DNA of 64,000 nt from Caulobacter hibisci (GCF_016135805.1 NZ_JADWOX010000001.1:248001-312000), one strand, 5' to 3'; positions 25,802-35,374 are shown, numbered from the stretch's first letter. Numbers and translations: made by a program. Notes: generated by a model not told the origin, from the letters alone.

Positions 25802-26899
25802 TCACTTCTGGCGTGGCGGTTTGAGCGCGCGCCCCGCCATCAGCAGGGTTCCGGCATGGTTGGCGTGGGCGGCTTCGGCCAGGGTGCGGGCGGCGTTGCG
25901 CACCTCCTCCTGCATGGCGTGGTCGGTGTCGAGCGCTTCGTGGTTGGTGGCGTAGGGCTGCCAGTAGCCGATGTAGCGGTCGAGTTCGGCGTTCACCCCG
26001 GCCGGGACCAGGTCCATGAACCTCAGCCAGTCCGACAGGCTGCGACGCACGTTCTCGGCCCCCTCGACGTCGCCGTGGACGATCACCGAGAACACCCGGC
26101 CGTCCAGGTGCTTGGGATAGTCCCAGCCGGCCAGCTCGACGGTCTTGGCCTCGTCCGCCGTCTTGCCGTGGGTCAGGGTCGGGTCGGGATTGCCGCCGTC
26201 GGCGCAGACCAGCCGGTCCATCATCAGCTTCAGCGGCGAGGAGACCTGGTACCAGTTGACGGGGGTGATGATCATCACCCCGTGGGCCTCGACCCACAGC
26301 GGATAGATGGCGTTCATCCAGTCGTCGACCTGGCCCAGCGAATAGTTCGGGTAGCACGAGCACGGCCAGTGGCAGAGCGGGGCGGCGGTCGAGAAGCAGG
26401 CCTTGCACGGATGGATCGTCCGGCCGAACTCCGAGGTCAGGCGGGAGAGGTCGAGGATCTCGACGCTGATGTCGTCGGCCTCGAACACGTCCTGGGCCAG
26501 TTCCGCCAGCCGGAACGACTTGGACATCTCGCCCGGGCAGGTGTGCTCGCTGCGCGACGAGGCGTTGACGATCAGCACCCGGCAGGGGCCGTCCTTGTCG
26601 TCGTGGCGGGCCTGCGCGGCCTCGATGTCGGCCTTGGCCCGCAGCCAGTCGACGGCCAGGTCGTAGTCGGCGTCGTGATAGCCCGGACCGGCCTTGCGGG
26701 TATGGGGCGACTTGCGGTGGTTGTCATAGGCGTCCCAGGCGGCGTCGGCGATCCTGGCGAGTTCGGCCTGAAGCGGTTCGAAAGCCGGATCGACATAGCG
26801 GGAGAGGAACCGTTGGCGGAACGTCGCCTCGTCCAGCCGGGGGCTGGGCATGCCCTTTCTGGGCTCCACCTTGTGGGGTTGGGGCGTCGGCTCGGTCAT
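25802..26899 (-). CDS. NAD(P)H-dependent FMN reductase/flavodoxin-fold oxidoreductase
   Basis: A 365-residue protein. A helical N-terminal region of about 100 residues (RFLSRYVDPAFEPLQAELAR) precedes a flavodoxin-type FMN-binding domain: the phosphate loop follows VLIVNASSRSEHTCPGEMSK, then MIITPVNWYQVSSPLKLMMD. A cysteine-rich stretch, CKACFSTAAPLCHWPCSCYP, lies at about residues 165-184 and could bind a metal or a disulfide; this form of FMN reductase-like protein is common in proteobacteria. The electron acceptor is unknown. The gene lies on the same strand and 54 bases after the MFS gene (ending at 26954), so cotranscription is possible. Confidence 0.85.
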   Translation of the reverse strand: MTEPTPQPHKVEPRKGMPSPRLDEATFRQRFLSRYVDPAFEPLQAELARIADAAWDAYDNHRKSPHTRKAGPGYHDADYDLAVDWLRAKADIEAAQARHDDKDGPCRVLIVNASSRSEHTCPGEMSKSFRLAELAQDVFEADDISVEILDLSRLTSEFGRTIHPCKACFSTAAPLCHWPCSCYPNYSLGQVDDWMNAIYPLWVEAHGVMIITPVNWYQVSSPLKLMMDRLVCADGGNPDPTLTHGKTADEAKTVELAGWDYPKHLDGRVFSVIVHGDVEGAENVRRSLSDWLRFMDLVPAGVNAELDRYIGYWQPYATNHEALDTDHAMQEEVRNAARTLAEAAHANHAGTLLMAGRALKPPRQK

Positions 26900-26953
26900 G
26901 GCGGCTCCTGGCCGGCGCGTTGCGGGGCGCCGGTCGCAAAGCCAACGGAGCCG

Positions 26954-28159
26954 CTAAGCCCGGAGTTCCTCGCGCCGTTTCGCGTCGGGGCGGGTCAGGT
27001 GCAGGCCGGCGATCAGGGCCAGGGTGGCGAGCGCCAGGCCGCCGGCCAGCCAGACGGCCGGGCGCACGTCGCGCTCGCCAACGATCAGGGCGGCCAGCAG
27101 CGGGCCGGTCGCGCAGCCCAGCAGGCTGGCGCCAGGGCCGAGCAGGGCCGCGCGCCGGCTGGGGTCGGCCTCGATGGCCAGGGGCGTCAGGAACGGCGAG
27201 GCGAACAGCCAGGCGAAGCCGAACAGGCCCGAGGCGGCGATGAAGGCCGGCCCCGACGGCAGGGCGGCGAACACCAAGAGGCAGGCGGCCGCCGCGATCA
27301 CGCCCACGGCCAGGGAGACGAACCACGAGACCCGTCCCGCCAGGGCCGTCGCCGCAGACCCGCCCGCCACCTGGGCGGCCAGCGAGATCGAGAAGGCCAG
27401 GCCCGCCACGCCCGGCGCGTGTCCGGACTGGCGCGACAGCGGCTCGGCATAGATCCATAGGGCCAGGATGAAGGCCTGGAAGCAGAAGATCGCCAGCAGG
27501 GCCACCCAGCCGCGCCGGCTGGGCAGACCGCCCTTGTCCGCCTTGGGGGACGCATCATCGGCCTGGGGCAGGGCGCTCCAGGCGCGGGGCGACAGGAAGC
27601 CGGCCAGGGCGGCCGAGGCGGCGAGGCCGGCCAGGGCGACGAAGCCGCCGCTGGGTCCGAACCGGTCGACGACGAAGACGCTCAGCGCCGCCACGACGGC
27701 CAGCTGGGCCAGGGTCTGGACGGTCAGATAGATCCCCGACCAGCGGTCCGGACGCGGCGAGCGGACGATCATGCCGGTCACCACCCAGATCAGCGCCCCG
27801 GCCGGCAGGCCCGCGGCGGCGCGGATCAGCACCAGCGCCACGCCCTCGGCCTGGACGGAAAACAGGTTCAGCGCCGCCAGGAAACAGCCGCAGGCGATCG
27901 CCGCCGGCCGCAGCCTCTTGGCGCCGAAGGCCGGGCCGAGCAGGGCCGCCCCGATGCCCATGGCCGCCAGCTCGGCCATGCCGGCCAGGCCGATCTCCAT
28001 GGCCGAGAGGCGCCCGGCCTTCTCCAGCCCGCCCAGCAACAGCGGCCCGACGCCGGGAAACAGAACGCCCACGACGCCGATCCACAGCACCGACAGCCGC
28101 TGCGTCAGGCTCGGCGCCGGACCGATCCAGGTCAGCGGCGGTGAGGCCTCGCCGCTCAA
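26954..28159 (-). CDS. Major facilitator superfamily transporter
   Basis: A 401-residue protein with about 12 hydrophobic segments and the cytosolic loop charges typical of MFS (GPAFGAKRLRPAAIA between helices 2 and 3, and RSPRPDRWSGIY near the middle). There is no substrate signature I can read. The start codon overlaps the stop of the TonB-receptor gene (28156-28159), so the two are translationally coupled, and an outer-membrane receptor plus inner-membrane transporter pair is the likely unit. The direction of transport is not known. Confidence 0.85.
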   Translation of the reverse strand: MSGEASPPLTWIGPAPSLTQRLSVLWIGVVGVLFPGVGPLLLGGLEKAGRLSAMEIGLAGMAELAAMGIGAALLGPAFGAKRLRPAAIACGCFLAALNLFSVQAEGVALVLIRAAAGLPAGALIWVVTGMIVRSPRPDRWSGIYLTVQTLAQLAVVAALSVFVVDRFGPSGGFVALAGLAASAALAGFLSPRAWSALPQADDASPKADKGGLPSRRGWVALLAIFCFQAFILALWIYAEPLSRQSGHAPGVAGLAFSISLAAQVAGGSAATALAGRVSWFVSLAVGVIAAAACLLVFAALPSGPAFIAASGLFGFAWLFASPFLTPLAIEADPSRRAALLGPGASLLGCATGPLLAALIVGERDVRPAVWLAGGLALATLALIAGLHLTRPDAKRREELRA

Positions 28160-30417
28160 TAGCGGGCCCGCAGATAGACGCCATAGGTGCGCGGCGGCCC
28201 CATGCTGAAGGCGTCGAAGCCCAGGCCCTCGATGGCGGTGATGTCGAGGATGTTGGTCTCGTCGAACAGGTTCTTGCCCCAGACGCCCAGCTCGTAGCGG
28301 CCGCCGTCCAGCTTCCAGCCCAGCTGGCCGTTGACGAAGGTGCTGGCCTCGTCGCTGAGCCGGCCGGTGTTTGCGGTGTCGAAGAACACCTTGGAGCGGT
28401 GGGTGAAGTCCAGCTGGCCGGCGAAATCGCCGACCGGCAGCGGGTGCTCGTAGCGCACCGCGCCGTTGACGCTGAGCTTCGGGGCCGAGGGCAGGCGGTT
28501 GCCCGAATAGTCGTCGCCCACCGAGACGAAGTCCTTGTACTCGGCGCTGAGCAGCGCCGCGCCCAGGGTCAGGGACAAACCCCGCACCGGCCTAGCCTCG
28601 ACCTCGGCCTCCGCGCCATAGACCCGGGCGGCCGAGGCGTTGGTGAAGTACTGCACGGTCAGCAGGCCGCGCTGGATCGTCGTATAGACCTGCAAGTCCT
28701 TGTAGTCGTAGTAGAAGGCCGCCGCGTTCAGGCGCAGGCGGCGGTCGAGGAACTCGCTCTTGGCCCCCACCTCGTAGGCGTCGACGGTCTCGTCGTCATA
28801 GGGCTCCAGATCCTCGATCGAGGCGGTCTGGCCGGTGAAGAAGCCGCCGCTCTTGTAGCCGCGATTATAGGTCGCATAGAGGTTGGCGTCGTCGCTCAGG
28901 GCGTAGCGCAGGCCCAGGCGCCCCGACAGCGACTTGAAGCTCTTGTCGCCGTCGTACTCGAACAGCGTCAGCAGGCCGTAATCGACGTCGCTGAGGTAGT
29001 GGATGCTCTTGTCGTCGACCGAATAGCGCAGGCCGCCGGTGAAGGTCAGGCGGTCGGTCAGGTCGTGGTCGAACTGCCCGAACACCGCCCAACTGCGCGA
29101 CTTCAGGGTCAGGGGCCAGCCGAACACGCCGATGCTGCCGGCAGGATCCATGCCGGTCGGATTGTCCGGCGTCGGCTGGCGGGCGTCGGCCAGCACGTCG
29201 TAGTGGCTGTCGTTGGCCAGGTCGTCCTTGGCCCAGTAGAGGCCGGCCACCCAGCGGGTCGGCCCCTGGCCGTTCGACTGCAGCCGGAGCTCCTGGCTGG
29301 TCGTCTCCTGCAGGGCGACGTAGCGGGCGCTGATCACCTGCAACGGGTTGGCGTCGGTGTCCTCCCAGTCGTCCCGGGCGGCGCGCTGGTAGCTGGTGAT
29401 CGAATAGAGGGTCATGTCGCCCAGGTCGTAGGACAGGCTGGCCGTCGCGCCGAACAGCTTGACGATGTCCTGGCCCTCGAACCGGTAGTCGCCCTCGTAG
29501 AGGTTCTTGCTGGTGTTGGCGTAGCCCAGCACGTTGGTGCACTGGCCCGAGGTGTAGAACCCGGCCTTGCAGAAACCATCGGCGCCGGCCGCCTCGGCCG
29601 TCTGGGGCAGGATCGAGCGGTTGTAGGTCCAGATCGAGCCGCCGCGTGACTGGTTCAGGCTCAGCGACAGGTCGGCGGTCAGCTTGTCGTCGGGCTTCCA
29701 GCGCAGGGCCGCGCGCAGCGCCCAGCGGTCGGCGTCGTTGCCCTTGTTCCCGGTCAGGCGATTGGTCGTATAGCCATCGTTCTTGTCGTAGAGGCCGCTG
29801 ATCCGGAACGACAGCGTGTCGCCGACGATCGGCCCGCCGAAGCCGCCCTGGGCGTTGACGGCGTTGAAGCGACCGTACTCGACGGCCAGGTCGCCGCCCG
29901 GCGTACCCGACGGCTTCTTCGTCGTGATGTTGATCGCGCCGCCGGTGGTGTTGCGGCCATAGAGCGTGCCCTGCGGCCCGCGCAGCACCTCGACCTGCTC
30001 CAGGTCGTAGAAGCCGGCCAGTTGGGCCAGGGGCGAGGCGATATAGACCCCGTCGACATAGACCCCGACGGCGCTGGCCGTGCCGGGGTTGAAGTCGTTG
30101 ACCCCGATGCCGCGGATGAACATCCGCGGATTGGCGGCGTTGTCGTCGGTCTTGATCTGAAGGCCCGGCGCCAGGCCCGACAGGGCCAGCACGTCGCCGA
30201 CCCGCTGGTTCTGGAGCTGGGCGCCGGTCATGGCGGTCACCGAGACCGGCACGTCCTGCAGGTTCTCAGCCCGTTTTTGGGCCGTGACGACGATCTCGTC
30301 GAGAGCCACGGCGGCATTGTCAGCCGTCTGGGCCCAGGAAGAGCTCGCCGCCGCCATCAAGGCGACGCTGGCGACCCCGGCGAACACTTGCAGCTTGCGC
30401 ACTACAACCCCCCGCAT
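28156..30417 (-). CDS. TonB-dependent outer-membrane receptor, coupled to an MFS transporter
   Basis: A 753-residue protein. A signal peptide at 1-30 (LQVFAGVASVALMAAASSSW ending AQ) is followed by a TonB box LDEIVVTAQKR, a plug domain (VLALSGLAPGLQIK, MFIRGIGVN, VEVLRGPQGTLYGRNTTGGA) and a C-terminal 22-strand barrel ending in aromatic RTYGVYLRARY. Receptors of this clade import siderophores, vitamin B12-like or plant-derived ligands; the substrate is not readable here. A codon six further along (GTG) is an alternative start. The region upstream is AT-rich (30430-30460) and is a likely promoter. Confidence 0.92.
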   Translation of the reverse strand: MRGVVVRKLQVFAGVASVALMAAASSSWAQTADNAAVALDEIVVTAQKRAENLQDVPVSVTAMTGAQLQNQRVGDVLALSGLAPGLQIKTDDNAANPRMFIRGIGVNDFNPGTASAVGVYVDGVYIASPLAQLAGFYDLEQVEVLRGPQGTLYGRNTTGGAINITTKKPSGTPGGDLAVEYGRFNAVNAQGGFGGPIVGDTLSFRISGLYDKNDGYTTNRLTGNKGNDADRWALRAALRWKPDDKLTADLSLSLNQSRGGSIWTYNRSILPQTAEAAGADGFCKAGFYTSGQCTNVLGYANTSKNLYEGDYRFEGQDIVKLFGATASLSYDLGDMTLYSITSYQRAARDDWEDTDANPLQVISARYVALQETTSQELRLQSNGQGPTRWVAGLYWAKDDLANDSHYDVLADARQPTPDNPTGMDPAGSIGVFGWPLTLKSRSWAVFGQFDHDLTDRLTFTGGLRYSVDDKSIHYLSDVDYGLLTLFEYDGDKSFKSLSGRLGLRYALSDDANLYATYNRGYKSGGFFTGQTASIEDLEPYDDETVDAYEVGAKSEFLDRRLRLNAAAFYYDYKDLQVYTTIQRGLLTVQYFTNASAARVYGAEAEVEARPVRGLSLTLGAALLSAEYKDFVSVGDDYSGNRLPSAPKLSVNGAVRYEHPLPVGDFAGQLDFTHRSKVFFDTANTGRLSDEASTFVNGQLGWKLDGGRYELGVWGKNLFDETNILDITAIEGLGFDAFSMGPPRTYGVYLRARY

Positions 30418-30485
30418 GTCCGTACGAGGAGGATGCTAGCTATAACTATCGTTTTAGCAAGCGGTGTTCGCCGACTTGGGTTCGG

Positions 30486-32231
30486 CTATTTGGCGCCTGC
30501 CTTGGCCAGGGCGGCGGCGACCTCGGCGCGGGCCATGTCGATGTCGAAGCGGAAGGCGGCCGAGCGGTGCTCGGCGGCGTAGATCACCGCGCCCGCCTGC
30601 AAGCCGGCCTCGGTGGCGCTGACCGTGTGCGAGCCGCAGATCCAGCGGCTCTCGGCATAGTCGCGGCCGCGCGCGTAGAGGGCGTCGGCGCGCGAGGGCG
30701 CGACCTCGGCCAGGATCATCGCCACGTGCTCGCCATGGGCCGAGTGGCCGGAGGGATAGTCGGGATTGCCGGCCAGGTGCGCCGTCCTGGCCTCGCAGAT
30801 CGGCGCGGCGTCCTTGCCGATATAGGGCCGCTTGGTCCCCCAGAAGGTCTTGGCGACGCCGACCACCGAGCGGTCGTCGCCGGCCCGGTCAAGCAGGGCG
30901 GCCAGGATCGGGGCCTCCTGCGGGGTCAGGCGCACGCCCAGGGCGTCGGCGAAATGGTCTAACATCGAGCCGCTGACATCCGAAGTCGCCAGAGCCCAGC
31001 GCGGCGTGTCCTTCAGGGCGCGGCTGGCGTCGAAGATCGCCGCGTCCGAGAGGGCGCGGGGCGAGCCCTGGGCCGGCGGGGCGGCCAGCACCTTGGTCAG
31101 GTCCGGGCGCTGGGCCGGAGCCAGATAGCCCGTGGCCGAGGCGCCGGCCGTCAGCTCCAGCGCGCCTTCGCAGCCCTTGGGCGCGCGGACGGGGTTGCAG
31201 GCCGCCGCCTCGCCGCCGGGCAGGCGGACGGTGTAGTTCCCCGCCAGGCGCGAGTCGGCCCACAGATAGTCGGTCGAGACATATTGCGCGCCGCTGGTCA
31301 GGGCGGCCGTGCGCTGGGTCACGTCGGCGGCGCGGGCGGCCCAGGTGTCGGCGTCGGCGCGGGTGCGGACGATGAAGCCGGCCTTCACGGCGGCGGCGAT
31401 GCGGTCCTTCTGCGCGACGGGATCGTTGAGCGTCAGGTAGGCGGCGGCCGGCGAGGCCTCGTCGGTGTTGACGAACATCGCCCGGCCTTCCAGCGAGGCG
31501 CGCTTGCCGCGATAGAGCGCCACCTTCTCGGGGCCCTCGTCGAGGGCGAAGAACACCTTGCCGCGCGCGGCCTCCAGCGTCGGCCAGCCGCCGGCCAGCA
31601 CTGCCTCGCGCAGGGTCGGCTTCTTGCCGCGCACCGTGTCGGGATCGATCAGCCGGTCGGGGCCGAACACGCTGCGAATCTCGGCGTCCAGGGCGTCGAA
31701 CGCCTTGTCGTCGAAGGCCAGGGGCGTGACGCCGCCCGGCACGGTGGCCGCGCCTTCCTTGGCGTTGAGCATGATCAGGATCGGCGCGTGGTCGCGATGG
31801 GCGTCCGACCAGGCGCGGACCTGCGACAGGCATTCGACGAAGGTCACGCACGAGCTGCGGAAGTCGATATCGGGCATGTGCAGGGTCTTGAAGCCCGGCT
31901 TGGCCAGGGCCTGCGCCACGCGGGGCGGCAGCACCGCGCCCTTGCCCAAAGCCGTCAGCGGCCTGGCGTAGAGGCCGCCGGCAGGATCGTTGACGACGTC
32001 GATCTCCAACTGCCGGGCGCCGGCGTCCAGTTGCTCGGCCAGGGGGCGGTGGGCGTAGTCGAGGGCCAGCACCGGCTGGCCGCGGGCGGCGACCATGGCC
32101 GCCAGCTCGTCGGCGGGAATGGCCTGCTTGTAGGAATTGTGGGTGCCCACGGCGAGCAGGTCGTTCATCCGCAGCGGCGCGGCCGCTTCCGGCGCCGCCG
32201 CCATCGCCACAACCGCCATCAAGCCCAGCAT
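30486..32231 (-). CDS. Fusion of Ca2+-dependent PI-PLC-like domain and class A acid phosphatase-like domain
   Basis: A 581-residue protein with a short N-terminal signal (MLGLMAVVAMAAAPEAA). Residues about 20-360 match Ca2+-dependent phosphoinositide phospholipase C-like proteins (LLAVGTHNSYKQ, LEIDVVND, HMPDIDFRSSC, ILIMLNAKEG). Residues about 400-575 match class A acid phosphatases: K-x6-R-P (KTFWGTKRP), YPSGHSAHG, and SRWICGSHTVSA. In the usual SRx5HxxxD motif the final Asp is replaced by Ala, which may weaken activity. The two activities in sequence would cut a phosphate head-group and release phosphate, probably in the periplasm. The gene is divergent from the large TonB receptor at 32473. 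Confidence 0.82.
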   Translation of the reverse strand: MLGLMAVVAMAAAPEAAAPLRMNDLLAVGTHNSYKQAIPADELAAMVAARGQPVLALDYAHRPLAEQLDAGARQLEIDVVNDPAGGLYARPLTALGKGAVLPPRVAQALAKPGFKTLHMPDIDFRSSCVTFVECLSQVRAWSDAHRDHAPILIMLNAKEGAATVPGGVTPLAFDDKAFDALDAEIRSVFGPDRLIDPDTVRGKKPTLREAVLAGGWPTLEAARGKVFFALDEGPEKVALYRGKRASLEGRAMFVNTDEASPAAAYLTLNDPVAQKDRIAAAVKAGFIVRTRADADTWAARAADVTQRTAALTSGAQYVSTDYLWADSRLAGNYTVRLPGGEAAACNPVRAPKGCEGALELTAGASATGYLAPAQRPDLTKVLAAPPAQGSPRALSDAAIFDASRALKDTPRWALATSDVSGSMLDHFADALGVRLTPQEAPILAALLDRAGDDRSVVGVAKTFWGTKRPYIGKDAAPICEARTAHLAGNPDYPSGHSAHGEHVAMILAEVAPSRADALYARGRDYAESRWICGSHTVSATEAGLQAGAVIYAAEHRSAAFRFDIDMARAEVAAALAKAGAK

Positions 32232-32472
32232 CCGTCACGCTCCGTCATAACAAGCGGCCTCTCTAGCGACGCCGCATGACGGTTCGACGTCAGTGCCACG
32301 GCCCCGCCTCGCGACCGGTTGGCAATAATCCGAGGGCGGTCGAGCTTTCGATGTTCGGCTTCATCTGGTTGTTATCAAGACTGCAACACGCTGTCACAAT
32401 TTCGCCCTAACCGCCGCGCCAGCCGCCGGTGTCCGCTTTGGGACCCCTGGCGATCCAGTTGCAGGGGGTTTT

Positions 32473-35244
32473 ATGTCCACCAACAAGAAGGCGCTGTCGC
32501 TCGGCGCCGCCTCGGCCGTCCTGGCCTTCGCCATGATCGCCGCGCCGGCCTACGCCGCCGATCTGTCGGCCGACGCGCCGATCGCCACCGCGCCCGACGC
32601 CGACGCGTCCGAGGTCGAGGCCATCGTCGTCCAGGGCTTCCGCAAGTCGCTGGGCGTGGCCCGTCAGGCCAAGCGCGACAGCAGCATCGTCGCCGACGTC
32701 ATCGTCGCCGAGGACATGGCCAAGTTCCCCGACCTCAACCTCGCCGAGTCGCTGCAGCGCCTGCCGGGCGTGGCCATCAACCGCGAGGCCGGCGAAGGTC
32801 GCCGGGTCAGCCTGCGCGGCCTGGGTCCCGACTTCACCCGCGTCCAGCTGAACGGCATGGAAGTGCTGGGCAATGTCGACTCGCCAATGGACAGCCGCGG
32901 CCAGACCTCGCGTGACCGCGCCTTCGACTTCAACATCTTCGCCTCGGAGCTGTTCTCGAAGATCGACGTGCGCAAGTCGTTCTCGGCCGAGCAGGACGAG
33001 GGCGGCATGGCCGGCACCGTCGGCCTCTACACCGCCAAGCCGTTAGAGTATGGCGGCCGCAAGGCCGCGCTGTCGCTGCAGGGCGGCACCAACAGCGCCA
33101 CCAAAGACTTCCAGCCGCGCGTGGCCGGCATGCTCAGCCAGAACTGGGACGACAAGTTCGGCGTCCTGGTCTCGGTGGCCTATTCCAAGCGCAAGGTCGA
33201 GGAGCAGGGCTACAACACCTATGGCGCGGGCCAGCAGAAGGCCAACGCCGCCAACGTCGTCAATCTCAGCGCCGCCGACGCGCTCAAGGCGACCAATGGC
33301 GAACTGATCTTCCAGCGCGGCAACCGCCTGTCGGTCTGGGGCGCCGACAACGAGCGCCTGGGCGTGACGACCGCGCTGCAGTGGCGTCCGATCGAGACGG
33401 TGACCCTCACGCTGGACGCCCTGTACGGTAAGTTCTCCAACGACCGCAGCGAGAACCATCTGGCCACCCGCGCCAGCGTCGGCTCGACCATCCTCGGCGC
33501 GGCCACGACCCACTCGGGCACGTCGACCGCCGCCCCGGTTTTGCGCTCGATCCAGTACGACCAGTACAGCACCATCCTCTACGCTGACGTCGCCAACACG
33601 GTGTTCGCCACCGAGACCCGGCGCCAGGAGACCGAGAACACCTTCAAGCAACTGGTCCTGACCGGCGAATGGGCGGTCACCGACAAGCTGAAGTTCGACG
33701 GCCACATCGGCCAGGAGACCTCGGACTACGACATCCCGATCTCGGACAAGTTCTACACCGAGGCGTTCGGCGACCTGATCACCGACTACCGCGGCAAGAC
33801 GGCCAAGAACACCTATGGCTGGAACACCACCGACCCGAACAACTACCGCGCCCACGAGATCGACTTCTCGGCCACCTATCAGACGACCGAGCTGAAGAAC
33901 GCCGAGTTCAATGGGGCCTACAAGTTCACCGACGACGTGGTCCTCAAGGGCGGCCTGTCGTTCCGCGGCTTCAAGAACTCGGGCTACACCCAGACCAATG
34001 ACGACGTGAACAAGACGGCCTGGGAAAAGGGCACGCTCGATGATCGGGTCACCAACTACTACAAGATCTTCAGCCAGCATAAGGACCAGTCCTGGCTGAT
34101 CGTCGATTGGGACAAGGCCCTGGCCCAGTACAACGTCACCCGCACCCTCAGCGCGCCCAAGTCCATCTACGAGGTCGAGGAAGAGACCAAGGCCGGCTAC
34201 GTGCAGCTGGACTGGAAGACCGAACTGGCGGGCATGTCGCTGCGCGGCAATGTCGGCGCGCGCGCCTACGACACCGAGCTGACCTCCTCGGGCGTGACGA
34301 CCCGGCTGACCGGGGGCGTCTCCTACAACGTCCCGGCGACGGTCAGGAAGAGCTACTCCGGCGTCCTGCCGTCCTTCAACGCGGTGCTCGAGGTCTCCGA
34401 CCAGTTCCAGATCCGCGCCGCCGCCGCCCAGAACATCAACCGCCCGGCCCTGGCCGCCTACGCCATGAACGGCACGATCAGCGTCGACGGCTCGACGGTG
34501 ACGGTGTCGACCGGCAATCCGGACCTCGACCCCTACACCTCGGACGAGTTCGACCTGTCGGCCGAATGGTACTTCGGCAGCGTCGGCATGCTGACGGCCG
34601 GCGTGTTCCACAAGAAGATCGACGGCCTGGTCAGCAGCCAGACCGTCAACAACGTGCCCTATTCGAGCACGGGCCTGGCCGAAGGGCTCTATCCGGGCGT
34701 CACCGGCACGACCAGCGTCGCGGCCTATACCCGCCAGGTGAACCTCAACGAGGCGACGCTGACCGGCCTGGAACTGAGCGCCCAGAGCGACTTCTTCTTC
34801 CTGCCGGGTCCGTTTAAGAACATGGGCGTGGTCGCCAACCTGACGCTGATCGACTCCGAGACGGTCAACAGGATCAACGGCCTCGACATCAAGGGCGAGA
34901 TCTACGGGATGTCCGACCTGAACTCGAACATCACGGTCTATTACGAGACCGCCAAGTGGGGCGGCCGGGTGTCGTCGAACTATCGCTCTGACTACACGAT
35001 CGACAACGGCGGCTTCGAGGCGACGACCTATGTCGACGCGGCGGCCTTCTATCAGCTGTCGCCGCGCGTGCGTCTGACCCTGGACGGCGTGAACCTCACC
35101 GACGAGCGCGAGGCCCAGTACAACAGCTTCTGGGTCTACGACACGGTCAAGAAGATCAACGTCACCCAGCCCGGCGCCCAGCGCCTGTGGAACCACACCA
35201 AGAGCGGTCGGACCGTCTTCTTCGGCGCCAACATCCAGTTCTGA
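32473..35244 (+). CDS. Large TonB-dependent receptor of the Xanthomonas/Caulobacter type
   Basis: A 923-residue protein. The signal peptide is about 1-31 (ALSLGAASAVLAFAMIAAPA ending YAAD). The TonB-box region is VEAIVVQGFRKSLG. The plug contains AKFPDLNLAESLQRLPGVAI and RRVSLRGLGPDFTRVQLNGM, signatures of the subfamily typical of Xanthomonas and Caulobacter. The barrel ends with FFGANIQF. Members of this group often import carbohydrates or oligomers. A ribosome-binding site (AGGGGG) precedes the ATG. The 5' neighbour is a divergent phospholipase/phosphatase gene, which hints at uptake of phosphorylated products. A strong terminator follows. Confidence 0.92.
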   Translation: MSTNKKALSLGAASAVLAFAMIAAPAYAADLSADAPIATAPDADASEVEAIVVQGFRKSLGVARQAKRDSSIVADVIVAEDMAKFPDLNLAESLQRLPGVAINREAGEGRRVSLRGLGPDFTRVQLNGMEVLGNVDSPMDSRGQTSRDRAFDFNIFASELFSKIDVRKSFSAEQDEGGMAGTVGLYTAKPLEYGGRKAALSLQGGTNSATKDFQPRVAGMLSQNWDDKFGVLVSVAYSKRKVEEQGYNTYGAGQQKANAANVVNLSAADALKATNGELIFQRGNRLSVWGADNERLGVTTALQWRPIETVTLTLDALYGKFSNDRSENHLATRASVGSTILGAATTHSGTSTAAPVLRSIQYDQYSTILYADVANTVFATETRRQETENTFKQLVLTGEWAVTDKLKFDGHIGQETSDYDIPISDKFYTEAFGDLITDYRGKTAKNTYGWNTTDPNNYRAHEIDFSATYQTTELKNAEFNGAYKFTDDVVLKGGLSFRGFKNSGYTQTNDDVNKTAWEKGTLDDRVTNYYKIFSQHKDQSWLIVDWDKALAQYNVTRTLSAPKSIYEVEEETKAGYVQLDWKTELAGMSLRGNVGARAYDTELTSSGVTTRLTGGVSYNVPATVRKSYSGVLPSFNAVLEVSDQFQIRAAAAQNINRPALAAYAMNGTISVDGSTVTVSTGNPDLDPYTSDEFDLSAEWYFGSVGMLTAGVFHKKIDGLVSSQTVNNVPYSSTGLAEGLYPGVTGTTSVAAYTRQVNLNEATLTGLELSAQSDFFFLPGPFKNMGVVANLTLIDSETVNRINGLDIKGEIYGMSDLNSNITVYYETAKWGGRVSSNYRSDYTIDNGGFEATTYVDAAAFYQLSPRVRLTLDGVNLTDEREAQYNSFWVYDTVKKINVTQPGAQRLWNHTKSGRTVFFGANIQF

Positions 35245-35269
35245 GGCGCTTGCTCCTCTGACTGAAGAG

Positions 35270-35305
35270 CGCCCCGGAGCTGCAAGGCTCCGGGGCGTCG
35301 TCGTT
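35270..35305 (+). terminator. Rho-independent-type terminator after the large TonB receptor
   Basis: A perfect 11-bp stem (CGCCCCGGAGC at 35270-35280 and GCTCCGGGGCG at 35287-35297) with a six-base loop is followed by TCGTCGTTTCC, a weak U-rich tail. It lies 26 bases after the receptor stop. Confidence 0.8.
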
Positions 35306-35333
35306 TCCGGAGAGGCTTGCCGGGCGGCGAGGA

Positions 35334-35367
35334 CTCATTTATATCCGACTGGTCGGTTATAAATGAG
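35334..35367. promoter_or_regulatory. 34-bp palindromic operator upstream of the TetR-type gene
   Basis: Fifteen of seventeen base pairs match across the dyad. The arms are CTCATTTATA and TATAAATGAG, with CCGAC and GTCGG inside them. The palindrome reaches the GAGG ribosome-binding site of the downstream repressor (start 35375), so repressor binding would block transcription and perhaps translation initiation. The ACCGACC/GGTCGG-like core is common in TetR-family operators. Confidence 0.8.
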
Positions 35368-35374
35368 GTTGGCC

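Noticed and set aside
32381..32397. Definite Pho box between the phospholipase and TonB-receptor genes
   Set aside because: The two half-sites are spaced by 10 rather than 11 bases and the first is imperfect, so it is kept only as a weak possibility.
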